A stretch of DNA of 64,000 bases from Tessaracoccus caeni (GTDB lineage Bacteria; Actinomycetota; Actinomycetes; Propionibacteriales; Propionibacteriaceae), in assembly GCF_029211185.1 (NCBI RefSeq), contig NZ_JARGDO010000010.1:94215-158214 (forward strand), written 5' to 3'. The notes beneath the pieces are model-generated. The model saw only the letters and a program-made list of their open reading frames with translations. It searched no databases and was not told the origin of the DNA. Made by a program: the position numbers and the translations under genes. Each line of letters opens with the position of its first letter. Within the stretch, counting starts at the first letter, position 1. This document shows positions 25,262-34,090 of the stretch, in pieces.

Positions 25262-27451
25262 TCAAGCTGAGCGATCCAGGATCCGGGCGGTGCTGGCCTC
25301 TGGGGTGAGGTCGAGCCTGCGGAGTAACTGCGCGTTGAGGGCGACGACGACGGTGGAGACGGACATGAGGATCGCCCCGATGCTCATCGGCAGTACGAAG
25401 CCGATCGGCGCGAGGACGCCCGCGGCCAGCGGCACGGAGACGAGGTTGTAGCCGGCCGCCCACCACAGGTTCTGCTTCATCTTCCGGTACGCCGCGCGGG
25501 AGAGCTCGATGACGGACAGCACCGACCGGGGATCGGAGGAGGCCAGGATCACACCCGCCGAGCCGATCGCCACGTCGGTGCCCGCCCCGATCGCGATGCC
25601 GACGTCGGCCTGGGCGAGTGCGGGAGCGTCGTTCACGCCGTCGCCGACCATGGCGACCCGGCGACCTTCGTGCTGCAGCTCGGCGACCTTGGCGGCCTTG
25701 TCCTCGGGGCGCACCCCGGCGAACACGCGGTCGATGCCGAGATCCCGCGCGACCGTCTCGGCGACGGCCCGCGCGTCGCCGGTGATCATCACGACCTGGA
25801 CCCCGGCGGCGTGCAGCGCGTCGACGGCCTCGCGCGACTCGGGTCTGATCTCGTCGGCCAGCCGCAGGGCGCCGATGACCTTGCCGTCGGCGATCACGTG
25901 CAGGATGATCGCGCCCTCTTCGCGCCAGGTGTCGGCGACGGGGAGTTCGTCCGCCCCGTGCTGGTCGAGCAGGTACGGTCCGCCGACCTCGATGACGATT
26001 CCATCGACGGTCGCCTTGACGCCGACCGCCGGGGAGGATGAGAAGTCCGAGGCCACGGGCACGTCGAGCTCCCTGGCGCGCGCGGCGCCGACGATCGCGC
26101 GGGCGAGCGGGTGCTCGCTGTCGGCCTCCGCGGCGGCGGCCAGGGCCAGCACCTCGGCCTCGGTCCGGGTGTCGGCGGGATCGATGGCGGTCACCGTCGG
26201 CTCGCCCTTGGTGAGGGTGCCGGTCTTGTCGAACAGAATCGCATCCACGGTGCGCATAGACTCCAGCGCGAGGCGATCCTTGACGAGCACTCCGCCGCGG
26301 GCGGCGCGTTCGGTCGCGATGGACACCACCAGCGGGATCGCCAGGCCGAGCGCGTGCGGGCAGGCGATGACCAGCACGGTGATCGTGCGCACCACGGCGG
26401 CGTCGGGCAGCCCGACGAGCGACCAGATAGTGGCGGTGATTGCCGCCGCGCCCAGGGCGAACCAGAACAGCCACGCCGCCGCGGTGTCGGCGATCCGCTG
26501 CGCCCGGGACGAGGACGCCTGAGCGTCTGCGACGAGCTTCTGGATACCGGCGAGGGCGGTGTCGTCGCCGGTGGCGGTGACCTCGACGCGCAGGCCGGAG
26601 TCGGTGGCGACGGTGCCGGCGACCACCTGATCGCCGGTCTCCCGGCGCACCGTCTTCGACTCGCCGGTGACCATCGACTCGTCCATCGAGGCCGCCCCGT
26701 CGACGATCCTGCCATCAGCGGGTACCGAGGAACCCGGGCGCACGATCACCACGTCGCCGACGGCCAGATCAGCAGGAGCGACCTTTGCTACGTCGTTGCC
26801 GTCGATTTTCTCGGCCTCGTCGGGCAGCAGCGCGGCGAGCGAGTCGAGGGCGGAGGTGGTCTGCGCGAGCGAGCGCATCTCGATCCAGTGCCCCAGCAGC
26901 ATGATGACAACCAGCAGCGCCAGCTCCCACCAGAAGTTCAGCTCGTGGTGCAGCATGCCGAGGCTCGCACCCCAGGAGGCGAGGAATGCGACGGTGATCG
27001 CCAGTGCGATGAGCAGCATCATGCCCGGCTTGCGGGAGCGGATCTCGCTCAGCCCGCCCGAGAGGAACGGCCTGCCGCCCCAGAGGTAGACGACCGTGCC
27101 CAGGATCGGCGACACCCACGGCACCCACGCGGCCTCGGGCAGCTGATAGCCGACGAGGTGGGCGAACATGTCGTTGCAGGCCACCACCGGCACGGCGAGC
27201 ACGAGCATGATCCAGAACAAGCGCCGGAATTGCCCGACGTGATCCCCGTGTCCGGCATGCCCATGATCATGTCCGCCGTGTCCCTCGTGGTGCGCGTGGG
27301 CGTCGTGGTGATGGCTGGAAGGCTCGCCGTGACTCTGGTGGTGGTCGTGCGAGTGGTGACCGGAGTGGGTGTTCGGCTCGTCGTGGTGCGCGTGCTGAAC
27401 GTCCACGTGCTCAGGATGCGCGTGCGATCGTGTCGAGGGATCGTTGCTCAT
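25262..27451 (-). CDS. copB: Copper-translocating P1B-3 ATPase, CopB type
   Basis: The 729-residue ATPase has a His-rich N-terminus of about 90 residues (many HxH pairs, such as HHSHDHHQSHG) as a metal buffer. It shows eight hydrophobic segments, TGES, the membrane motif ACPHALGLAIP (CPH defines CopB-type pumps), the phosphorylation site DKTGTLT near residue 400, HPLA and MVGDGVNDAPAL. CPH pumps export copper or silver. The ATG with GAAGGAGACGAG upstream is preferred over a start 24 codons earlier. It lies 105 bp after the YHS gene, separated from it by a strong hairpin. Confidence 0.93.
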   Translation of the reverse strand: MSNDPSTRSHAHPEHVDVQHAHHDEPNTHSGHHSHDHHQSHGEPSSHHHDAHAHHEGHGGHDHGHAGHGDHVGQFRRLFWIMLVLAVPVVACNDMFAHLVGYQLPEAAWVPWVSPILGTVVYLWGGRPFLSGGLSEIRSRKPGMMLLIALAITVAFLASWGASLGMLHHELNFWWELALLVVIMLLGHWIEMRSLAQTTSALDSLAALLPDEAEKIDGNDVAKVAPADLAVGDVVIVRPGSSVPADGRIVDGAASMDESMVTGESKTVRRETGDQVVAGTVATDSGLRVEVTATGDDTALAGIQKLVADAQASSSRAQRIADTAAAWLFWFALGAAAITATIWSLVGLPDAAVVRTITVLVIACPHALGLAIPLVVSIATERAARGGVLVKDRLALESMRTVDAILFDKTGTLTKGEPTVTAIDPADTRTEAEVLALAAAAEADSEHPLARAIVGAARARELDVPVASDFSSSPAVGVKATVDGIVIEVGGPYLLDQHGADELPVADTWREEGAIILHVIADGKVIGALRLADEIRPESREAVDALHAAGVQVVMITGDARAVAETVARDLGIDRVFAGVRPEDKAAKVAELQHEGRRVAMVGDGVNDAPALAQADVGIAIGAGTDVAIGSAGVILASSDPRSVLSVIELSRAAYRKMKQNLWWAAGYNLVSVPLAAGVLAPIGFVLPMSIGAILMSVSTVVVALNAQLLRRLDLTPEASTARILDRSA

Positions 27452-27503
27452 GGTCTCGTCTCCTTCGTTCGTCACCCCAGCCCAGAGGCGAGACCGGGGC
27501 GAA

Positions 27504-27548
27504 GGTTCCGCGCTCCCGTGCACGTCCGCACGTCGGGAGCGCGGAACC
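27504..27548 (-). terminator. 15-bp stem hairpin between the YHS gene and copB
   Basis: GGTTCCGCGCTCCCG at 27504-27518 is perfectly complementary to 27534-27548, with a 15-nt loop. It stands 8 bp after the YHS gene stop and 52 bp before the copB start. It could terminate or attenuate read-through into copB so the two are made in different amounts. Confidence 0.7.
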
Positions 27549-27556
27549 AGATGCCG

Positions 27557-27826
27557 TCAGGCGGCGTAGGCGTAGCGGTCGGGGTCGGCGTCGAACAGGG
27601 GCCCGCAGGCCGCGCAGCAGAACCAGTACCGCTGCCCGTTGTGGTCGCGGTAGAGTCCGGCGGCCTCAGCGTCGGCCTTCACGACCGGGGTGCCGGCCAT
27701 GACCTGGCACTCGGTCATCGCATCGGCCGGCGTCTGGGCGATGGTCTCCGCACTGGGCGTATGGTCGCAGCAGCTGCCACCCGTGGCGGAGGTGTCGGTG
27801 AGGTTGAGGTTCTCGTATGCAGTCAT
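27557..27826 (-). CDS. Small YHS/TRASH-like metal-binding protein
   Basis: The 89-residue protein carries a Cys pair near the start (GGSCCDHT) and a YHS-like domain: CQVMAGTPVVKADAEAAGLY then GQRYWFCCAACGPLFDADPD. The CxVM ... FCCAAC pattern matches small copper- or heavy-metal-binding YHS domains that accompany copper ATPases. It may ferry Cu to the adjacent CopB pump. The ATG has a GAAGAGA ribosome site; the frame upstream of it is not convincing. Confidence 0.85.
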   Translation of the reverse strand: MTAYENLNLTDTSATGGSCCDHTPSAETIAQTPADAMTECQVMAGTPVVKADAEAAGLYRDHNGQRYWFCCAACGPLFDADPDRYAYAA

Positions 27827-28006
27827 CAGGTAGATCTCTTCCTTTGGTTGATTACGGTTCGATCGGATACGGATCAGATCGCAAGTGAGCGCCCGGCGGC
27901 TTGTAGTTGCATGTATCTGCCACTCATTATGGTGACTCGCTCCCGCATTCTCGTGACAATCTTCTCGGGCTTTCGCTAGGACATGGCTCCTCCAACACAA
28001 TACCCC

Positions 28007-29581
28007 TTAGGGGTATTCCTGGCTGGTGTGAAATTCCTCAGCGAGGCGCTGCGCTTGCCCGGTGGGGCGGATGTGACGCAGGCGGGTAGCGGCGATGATC
28101 GCGGCCACCGCGGCGATGACCGCGGAGACGATCGCCGCCATGTTCAGGCCGCCGGAGAAGGCCGCCTGTGCGGCGGCGATCAGCTGTTCGCCCAGCGCGC
28201 CGGGCAGTTCCGCAGCGGCGGCGAGGGCGCCGTCGATGCTGTCCGACGCGGCGGCCGCGGCCTCCGGGGAGAGCCCGTCGGGCAGGGTGCCGTCGATCCG
28301 GTTGCGGTAGGCGGCGAGGCCGACGCTGCCGATGACGGCGACACCGAGCGAGATGCCCAGGTCGTTCGCCGTGGTCGCCAGCCCCGAGGCGCCGCCGGTC
28401 TTCTCCGGGGGCACCGAGCCCACCACGAGCTCGGTGGTCAGTGCCATCGAGGGGGCGACGCCGGGGTAGGTGATCACGAAGCTCGCGATCACCAGCGCCA
28501 GGCCTGTGCCGGCGTCGAGCTGGGTGAACAGGATGTAGCCGACGACCTGGGTGAGCAGGCCGATCCCGATCACGTTCCCGGGCCGGAACTTCCGTGCGAA
28601 GACCGGCGAGAGGGTCGAGACGACGATCAGCACCGCCGCCGCAGGCAGGATCGCCAGGCCCGCCTGCAAGGGCGAGAGGCCTTGCACCGTCTGGAGGTAC
28701 TGGGTGAACAGCGAGTACACCCCACCCAGTGCCGCCGCCGAGAGCAGGAACACCGCCAGCGCACCGGAGACGGTGCGATTGGCGAACAGCCGCACGTCCA
28801 GCAGGGGCTGCTTGGCGCGCAGCTGCCGGAGCGTGAACCACAGCCCGATCAGCACGCCTGCGGCGAGCAGCCCGAGTGTGGGCCCGACGGGCTCTTGGGC
28901 GGCGAAGCGCTTGATGCTGTAGATGATCGCGAGCAGCCCGCCGACCAGCAGCAGGGCGCTGAACAGGTCGATCTTCGCCGACGGATCGCGGTGCTCGGGC
29001 ACGAGGATTGGGGCGCCGATGGCGACGAGCGCCATGATTGGCACCGCGACGAGGAACGTCGCCTGCCAGCCAAACCCTTCCAGCAGCAGGCCGGACAGGA
29101 GTGGGCCGAGGGCGACGCCGGCGGAGATACCGCCCGCCCAGACCCCGATGGCGACGCCGCGCTGTTTCGCGTCGGCGAAGATCACGAAGATCAGTCCGAT
29201 CGTTGCGGGCACCATCATCGCTGCGGCCAGTCCGAGGACGGCGCGCCAGACGATCATCAGCTCGGGGATCGTGGTCAGGGACGCCGCGATGGAGACGGCA
29301 GCGAACAGGGACGCGCCGATGACCATGAGCAGGCGCTTGCCCACCCGGTCGCCGAGCACGCCCATCGCGACGAGGAACCCGGCCATCACGAAGCCGTAGA
29401 TGTCGAGAATCCACAGCAGCTGCGTGCTCGTCGGGTTCAGGTCCGCGGCGAGGTTCGGGGCTGCCAGGAACAGGATCGTCAGCATCATGAACAGCAGCGT
29501 CGAGGGGATCACCAGCACGGCGAGCCCCCACCACTGCCTCGCCCCGGCCTTCGGGGCCGCGGGGGTGCCGGGCGCGCTCAT
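28007..29581 (-). CDS. MFS drug:H+ antiporter, 14-TM DHA2 type
   Basis: The 524-residue transporter has about 14 membrane helices. It carries the DHA2 motifs LDIYGFVMAGFLVAMGVLGD with R-V-G-K-R after it (motif A), and GVWAGGISAGVALGPLLSGL (motif C of drug/proton antiporters). Related pumps export quaternary ammonium compounds, dyes and antiseptics (SmvA/QacA-like). The ATG (MSAPGTPAAPK) is preferred over a longer start. The gene is divergent from a tetR gene and shares a dyad-rich 160-bp intergenic region with it. It sits inside the copper cargo block. Confidence 0.92.
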   Translation of the reverse strand: MSAPGTPAAPKAGARQWWGLAVLVIPSTLLFMMLTILFLAAPNLAADLNPTSTQLLWILDIYGFVMAGFLVAMGVLGDRVGKRLLMVIGASLFAAVSIAASLTTIPELMIVWRAVLGLAAAMMVPATIGLIFVIFADAKQRGVAIGVWAGGISAGVALGPLLSGLLLEGFGWQATFLVAVPIMALVAIGAPILVPEHRDPSAKIDLFSALLLVGGLLAIIYSIKRFAAQEPVGPTLGLLAAGVLIGLWFTLRQLRAKQPLLDVRLFANRTVSGALAVFLLSAAALGGVYSLFTQYLQTVQGLSPLQAGLAILPAAAVLIVVSTLSPVFARKFRPGNVIGIGLLTQVVGYILFTQLDAGTGLALVIASFVITYPGVAPSMALTTELVVGSVPPEKTGGASGLATTANDLGISLGVAVIGSVGLAAYRNRIDGTLPDGLSPEAAAAASDSIDGALAAAAELPGALGEQLIAAAQAAFSGGLNMAAIVSAVIAAVAAIIAATRLRHIRPTGQAQRLAEEFHTSQEYP

Positions 29582-29667
29582 GTCGCACCCCCTCGGGGTG
29601 TGCGTGTCGTGGTCATGGTCGTGTGCTCCTCTCTGCCGGATCGCCGCCCGGGCGGGCGACCTCCCGC

Positions 29668-29733
29668 ACAAGTCGTATATGTGTGTACGAGTTGCAACGA
29701 ATACAATATCTCATACATTCCAGTACGACTTGT
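29668..29733. promoter_or_regulatory. TetR operator region between MFS and tetR genes
   Basis: The half-site ACAAGTCGTA (29668-29677) recurs inverted at 29724-29733 (TACGACTTGT). A close variant, TACGAGTTGC (29686-29695), forms a palindrome with the first copy around an 8-bp spacer. The AT-rich interval also suits two divergent promoters. This is the expected site of TetR control over both genes; binding is inferred. Confidence 0.7.
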
Positions 29734-29743
29734 GAGGTAGAGC

Positions 29744-30382
29744 ATGGCGACGAAGAACGCCCAGCCGACCGGCGGCGCTCGACGTGGCCCGGCGACAGTG
29801 AGCCGGGCGGCTAACCAGCGCGCCGACGCGCAGCGCAACCGGGTAAAGATTCTGGCCGCGACAGTGACCGCGATCCGCAAGAACCTCGACGCGTCGGTCG
29901 CCGACATCGCTGCTGAGGCGGGAGTGGGCCGGATGACCCTTTATGGGCATTTCCAGACTCGCGCAGAGCTCATTGAGGCCGCACTGGTAGACAGTCTGGA
30001 ACGCGCCGAGGACGTGCTCAGTCAGATCCCGCTGGACGGCGACCCGCGTGCGGCCTTCCAGCGACTCATTGCCTCCAGCTGGATGTTCGTCGACCAATCC
30101 CGTGCCCTGCTGGCCGCGGCACAGAAGGAACTCTCCGCCGCCCGCATTCGCGAGCTGCACGAGAAGGCTGAGGCGCGCATGCGCGGACTGCTGCTGCGCG
30201 GACAGCGCGAAGGTGCCTTCCGCGCCGACTTGCCGGTGTCCTGGCTGCTGACCACCACGCACGTCGTTCTCAACGGTGCGGCCGAGGAGGTGCGCACGGG
30301 CCGGATCGACCCTGACGATGCGCCATGGTTCATCGACGCGATCTTGCTGCCGGCCTTCACCGCCCCGCCGTCGGCGAGATGA
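29744..30382 (+). CDS. TetR-family repressor
   Basis: The 212-residue protein has an N-terminal helix-turn-helix (residues about 50-90: ASVADIAAEAGVGRMTLYGH) and a C-terminal helical ligand domain (SWMFVDQSRALLAAAQKELS). The length is normal. It starts 10 bp past the inverted operator half-site and diverges from the MFS pump, the classic arrangement for a drug-responsive local repressor. It is convergent with the small membrane protein at 30410-30658 and separated from it by a hairpin. Confidence 0.92.
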   Translation: MATKNAQPTGGARRGPATVSRAANQRADAQRNRVKILAATVTAIRKNLDASVADIAAEAGVGRMTLYGHFQTRAELIEAALVDSLERAEDVLSQIPLDGDPRAAFQRLIASSWMFVDQSRALLAAAQKELSAARIRELHEKAEARMRGLLLRGQREGAFRADLPVSWLLTTTHVVLNGAAEEVRTGRIDPDDAPWFIDAILLPAFTAPPSAR

Positions 30383-30409
30383 CCTCGCCCGCGTATTGCA
30401 GGGGCGAGG
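30383..30409. terminator. Bidirectional terminator between tetR and the copper operon
   Basis: CCTCGCCC at 30383-30390 pairs with GGGCGAGG at 30402-30409 around an 11-nt loop. The stem fills exactly the 27 bp between the two convergent stop codons. Confidence 0.7.
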
Positions 30410-30658
30410 TCAAGGGGCTTTGCGTCCGGCGAGGACGCCACCGCCGAGGAGGAACAGGGCGCCCATCGGGTAGCCGGCGACGAGGTCGACCCAGCCCTCG
30501 GGCTGGGCGGGGCCGAAGGTTTCGAGGTGCGCGAGCCAATGCACGATGAGGATCACCGCACCGAGCGCCAGGAGCAGTTGACCTAGGCGCACGAAGCGGC
30601 GGTGTCGGCGGTAGGCGGAATCGGGGCCGGGGACGCCGGCTGGCTGCTGAGATTTCAT
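30410..30658 (-). CDS. Small two-helix membrane protein of the copper operon
   Basis: The 82-residue protein has a basic N-terminus and two hydrophobic segments (LGQLLLALGAVILIVHWLAH and YPMGALFLLGGGVLAGRKAP). It follows the multicopper oxidase gene by about 30 bp; a GTG at 30676 would bring it within 13 bp. It resembles small membrane proteins seen next to copper oxidases in actinobacteria, function unknown. No Cys or Met/His metal motif is visible. Confidence 0.7.
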   Translation of the reverse strand: MKSQQPAGVPGPDSAYRRHRRFVRLGQLLLALGAVILIVHWLAHLETFGPAQPEGWVDLVAGYPMGALFLLGGGVLAGRKAP

Positions 30659-30688
30659 GAGGTTGTGTGCTTTCACGCTGTGGATGGG

Positions 30689-32194
30689 CTACTGCTGGTA
30701 GGCGATAGTCGCCATCATCCCGGCTTCGCCGTGGTAGAGGTTGTGGCAGTGGGTGAGCCACCGGCCAGGATTGTCGGCGTCGAACTCGAGGCGGAAGCTC
30801 TGGCCGGGAAGCACGATCGAGGTGTCCTTGCGAGGGCCGCCATCGGGGTGCTGGTAGGTGTGCCCGTGCAGATGCATGGGATGCCACATCGTGGTCGAGT
30901 TCGTGATGGTGAGCGCGACCCGCTCCCCTTCACTGATCGCGAGGGCGTCGCGGAGGGGGTCGTCCATGTCCAGGCGGGTGCCGTTGATCGCCCAGTCGTA
31001 TTTCTCCATGGTGCCCGTGAGTTCCAGGGCGATCGTGCGATCCGCGCGCTTGGGGGCCAGCGCCACCTCCTCCGCGGCCGTCAGGTCGGCCGCGATCGTG
31101 GGGGTGCGGGCCTGCGAGAGGGTGGTGCCTGCCGGGGGCGGGGAGCCGGCCCCTGTGGAGAGGATCGCGAGGGCCTGGTCGACTTTGCCGAGCGCCTCGG
31201 CGACGACGGCGAACATGCCGTCGCCGGCGGTGAGGATCGCGTCGTAGCGTTCCCCCATCCCAATCACGATGCTCTCCGCCTCGTGCGGCGCGACTGGGTA
31301 CCCGTCGGTGTGGGTGATCGTAAGCTGATGCCCGGTGACCCCGAAGCGGAAGGCTGTGTCGCCACCGGCATTGATGATCCTGAGCCGGATCCGTTCCCCG
31401 GGTTTCGCAGTAAAGGTTTCAGGATCGAGCTGGGGGCGTCCATTGATGAGGTAGAGCGGATAGTAGACGTCGCCCGCATCGCCGCCGAGGAGGTCGGAGG
31501 TAGCACCCATGAGGGTATTGCCCATCCGCATCGGCATGCCGCCATGATCCATTCCGCCCATCCCGCCCATGCCGCGGCTGAGCTCAGCGAATACGTCGTC
31601 GGGGGTGGCGTTGATGCCGTCGAGCCAGTCGTCGAGCACGATCACCCATTCCCGGTCGTAGTCGCCCCGCTCCCGGGGGTCGTCGATGATGAGCGGCGCG
31701 TATAGACCCCGGTCGAGCTGCGTGCCGACATGGGGGTGGAACCAGTAGGTGCCCGCGTGCGGCAACGCGAACTCATAGGTGAACGTGTCGCCAGCCGCGA
31801 TGGCAGGCTGCGTGAGACCCGGCACCCCGTCCATGTCGTTGCGCAGAGCGAGGCCGTGCCAATGCACGGTCGTCGGATCGGGGAGGTCATTGGTGAGGGT
31901 GACACGGAGCAGATCGCCGACGTTGCCGCGGATCGGCTCCGCAGCCGTCACACCCCGGTATCCCCAGGTCTTGACGGTCTTCCCGCCGAGATCCAGGGTG
32001 ACCGGCTCAGCAGAGAGCGTGCGTGTGACTGTCTGACCCGTGGTCAGTCGGCTCGCCTCGGCCGCATCGACCGCGTCCGCCGTGGGCGAGAGGAACGCAG
32101 AGCTCTGCCTCGGGGTGCAGGCGGCCAAGCCCATCGCGGCAAGCGTCAGCGTGCCGGCGGCGAGGAACTGGCGGCGATTCAAAGAGCCGGTCAT
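30689..32194 (-). CDS. Multicopper oxidase, exported lipoprotein (CueO/CopA-like)
   Basis: The 501-residue protein starts with a Tat-type signal (NRRQFL) ending in a lipobox-like GLAAC. The four copper-binding motifs are present: TVHWHGLAL, TYWFHPHVG, WHPMHLHGHTYQ and THCHNLYHGEAGMM. A Met-rich loop (RGMGGMGGMDHGGMPMRMGN) resembles the Cu(I)-binding insert of CueO. It would oxidise Cu(I) to the less toxic Cu(II) outside the membrane. An in-frame ATG at 32242 overlaps the upstream stop; the ATG used here has a GGGAAG site and gives a standard signal. Confidence 0.93.
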   Translation of the reverse strand: MTGSLNRRQFLAAGTLTLAAMGLAACTPRQSSAFLSPTADAVDAAEASRLTTGQTVTRTLSAEPVTLDLGGKTVKTWGYRGVTAAEPIRGNVGDLLRVTLTNDLPDPTTVHWHGLALRNDMDGVPGLTQPAIAAGDTFTYEFALPHAGTYWFHPHVGTQLDRGLYAPLIIDDPRERGDYDREWVIVLDDWLDGINATPDDVFAELSRGMGGMGGMDHGGMPMRMGNTLMGATSDLLGGDAGDVYYPLYLINGRPQLDPETFTAKPGERIRLRIINAGGDTAFRFGVTGHQLTITHTDGYPVAPHEAESIVIGMGERYDAILTAGDGMFAVVAEALGKVDQALAILSTGAGSPPPAGTTLSQARTPTIAADLTAAEEVALAPKRADRTIALELTGTMEKYDWAINGTRLDMDDPLRDALAISEGERVALTITNSTTMWHPMHLHGHTYQHPDGGPRKDTSIVLPGQSFRLEFDADNPGRWLTHCHNLYHGEAGMMATIAYQQ

Positions 32195-32238
32195 CAGTGG
32201 TCTTCCCGTGGTCGAGGATGGTTTGTGCGGTGCGGGGG

Positions 32239-33003
32239 TCATTGCGCGTTCGCTTCGATGAAGGGGAGCGGGTCGATCGGCTCACCGTTCAAGCGCAGCG
32301 CGAGATGCAAATGCGCACCGAAAGACATACCGGTGTTGCCCACGCGCCCCGCCTCATCGCCGATACTCACCCGATCGCCGACCTGATAGGCATGGGACTC
32401 GCCCTCCATGTGGCAGTAGCGACTGGTGAGGTCTTGCCCGTCGACGAGATGCTGCACCTTGAGCGAGAACCCGCAGCCGTCGCTCGCCCAGCCCGCTTCC
32501 ACGACTACCCCGTCGCCGATAATACGAATCGGGGTGCCGTTGGCGGCAGCGATGTCCTGGGCATCGTGGAACTGCGCCACGGGAGCAGTGCGATATCCGA
32601 AACCGTCGGTGAGGGGCATGGTCTGATCGAAGGGGTAGCGCAGCTTCGTATCCGTCAGCTGATCCGGATCGACGAGGCCCTGCTCGGTGTTCACGCGTCG
32701 CGGTGCGACGGGGGCGGCCTGAACTTCGACCGCACCGATCGCATTGAACGTCTCGGCGCCGATTGCGGCGGGCGCGCCGACGAGCTGCTGCGCGGGGAGC
32801 TCGGCGGCGGCCGCCGCGGACACTGGGGCGAACGGGGCGGGGAAGGCGACGGGGCTCATCATGTCAGCCACGCTCAGCACCGCCGTCGCGGTGGCCATGA
32901 GGCTGCGCCGTGCCCGCTGTTGGGGTGGGGTGCCGCCGCCAGTGCCGTCAGTGAGGAAGTCGAACGACGGCATAGGGGTGAGATAGATCTGCTGGCCGTT
33001 CAC
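32239..33003 (-). CDS. Secreted M23 (LytM-like) peptidase in the copper operon
   Basis: The 254-residue protein begins at a GTG overlapping the stop of the 38-residue gene. A hydrophobic segment (residues about 35-55) probably exports it. Residues about 125-240 form an M23 fold with GFGYRTAPVAQFHDAQDIAA (first zinc ligands His and Asp) and GMSFGAHLHLALR (HxH). It would cut peptidoglycan cross-bridges if active. It is coupled to the oxidase gene and its small partners, which is an unexpected setting for a wall hydrolase. Confidence 0.88.
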   Translation of the reverse strand: MNGQQIYLTPMPSFDFLTDGTGGGTPPQQRARRSLMATATAVLSVADMMSPVAFPAPFAPVSAAAAAELPAQQLVGAPAAIGAETFNAIGAVEVQAAPVAPRRVNTEQGLVDPDQLTDTKLRYPFDQTMPLTDGFGYRTAPVAQFHDAQDIAAANGTPIRIIGDGVVVEAGWASDGCGFSLKVQHLVDGQDLTSRYCHMEGESHAYQVGDRVSIGDEAGRVGNTGMSFGAHLHLALRLNGEPIDPLPFIEANAQ

Positions 33004-33116
33004 GCGAAGAGCCCTCCGATGACGTAGTAGTTGCCGATCGCGACCGCGATACTCAGGGCGAGGGTGCTGGGAATGAAGACGACGGGGTTCTTGAATGGGT
33101 TTCGACGGGTATGCAT
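33000..33116 (-). CDS. 38-residue membrane peptide, first gene of the oxidase operon
   Basis: The product has a basic N-terminus (MHTRRNPFKNP) and one hydrophobic helix (FIPSTLALSIAVAIGNYYVI). It has a GGAA-containing leader and its stop overlaps the GTG of the peptidase gene (GTGA). The overlap and membrane character support it as a real small gene; the function is unknown. Confidence 0.6.
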   Translation of the reverse strand: MHTRRNPFKNPVVFIPSTLALSIAVAIGNYYVIGGLFA

Positions 33117-33435
33117 AACTGTTCCGTGAGTCGGTGGCCAGGGAAGCGAAGGGTTCGAAGCTGCGACAGGGAAGCCGCAGTCACTCGGGCGCATGAGCGA
33201 CAGGCACACGCACCGGCGGGGTGGGCGTGATCGAACTGCGCGCCTTAGCGAGACGCTTGGAGGACGACGGCCGGGCAGCGACGCGCGCCAGGCACACGCT
33301 GCGTGCAGGCCCTCGGCCAGGGTCGGCGTCCGGCCCGGTTGATCCCGGAGAAGGCCGGGCGTCAGTCGATCAGCCGCACCGCTCGTCGCGGCTCAGTGCC
33401 GGGGTGCGCGGGCAGGCTCGTGCCGAGATCCTAGT
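33117..33435. other. Gene-free region upstream of the oxidase operon
   Basis: These 319 bp lie between two leftward genes. The start of the peptidase-oxidase operon is at one end, so a promoter should be here. I see no supported gene; the rightward frame starting at 33221 is compositional shadow. Confidence 0.4.
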
Positions 33436-33894
33436 TCAAGTGCGGCTGATCGACAGTGCGAACAACGACGGCGGACGGGCCGCCGGAGGCGCGGGAAGTG
33501 CGCGGTTCAGCCAGCCGGCGGACTGTGCGGCGGCGCGGGAGAGACGGAACAGGGCGGGCCTGAGCAGGAAGAGCACTCCGGTCAACAGGGCCAGCATGCA
33601 CAGCATGAGCATGCTCAGGTGCCCGTGATCAGGAACTGTGCCGTGCGCGCAGCTCGCGTCACAGCCAGCGGACGCTCCGCTCACTGAGCCGTCTAAGGTT
33701 AGCGCGTCGGCCGCGCGTACTGTGTCGCTGGCGGTAGCTGTGCCCGCGGGCACGAGCGCGTCGCGCGCTGTAGCGTTGCCGGACAGGGAGTGCATCGCCA
33801 CCAGGCCAAAGATGAGCATCAGCACGATCGCGAAGACCGTTCCGGCGCTCTGGATAAAGGGGCGCGTGGTCGCACGGTTCACCGCATCTCGCAC
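33436..33894 (-). CDS. DUF6153-like membrane protein, paralogue 1
   Basis: The 152-residue protein has two hydrophobic helices (GTVFAIVLMLIFGLVAMHSL and HLSMLMLCMLALLTGVLFLL). Between them lies an extracytoplasmic loop with a conserved Cys pair (AGCDASCAHG) and His residues (DHGH). The tail ends RPPSLFALSISRT, nearly identical to the tail of the divergent gene at 34091-34588. This build matches small copper-associated actinobacterial proteins (DUF6153 by recollection). The loop Cys and His suggest metal binding. Confidence 0.75.
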   Translation of the reverse strand: MRDAVNRATTRPFIQSAGTVFAIVLMLIFGLVAMHSLSGNATARDALVPAGTATASDTVRAADALTLDGSVSGASAGCDASCAHGTVPDHGHLSMLMLCMLALLTGVLFLLRPALFRLSRAAAQSAGWLNRALPAPPAARPPSLFALSISRT

Positions 33895-34090
33895 ACCAGC
33901 CCCTTTCGTTATGGTTTTGTTACCGTATCATGCTCGCCTGAGCCGTCGCCAGCTGCCCCTCACAGGCATGCCCTGCGATCCTCCTGGGGGTCGCGGCTCC
34001 CAGCCTGTGTCTCCCGGAATGCCCTAGCGTAGAACTAGGACGCTCCAGCGATCTGCGGGTGCGGTGCGCGGCAAAGGAGAGGAGGCGGCG

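Noticed and set aside
28038..29588. 516-codon leftward frame over the MFS gene
   Set aside because: Out-of-frame shadow of the transporter; Arg/His-rich and lacks any membrane segments.
33221..33628. 135-codon rightward frame opposite the DUF6153-like gene
   Set aside because: Arg/Ala-rich shadow; the opposite strand has membrane helices and a paralogue nearby.
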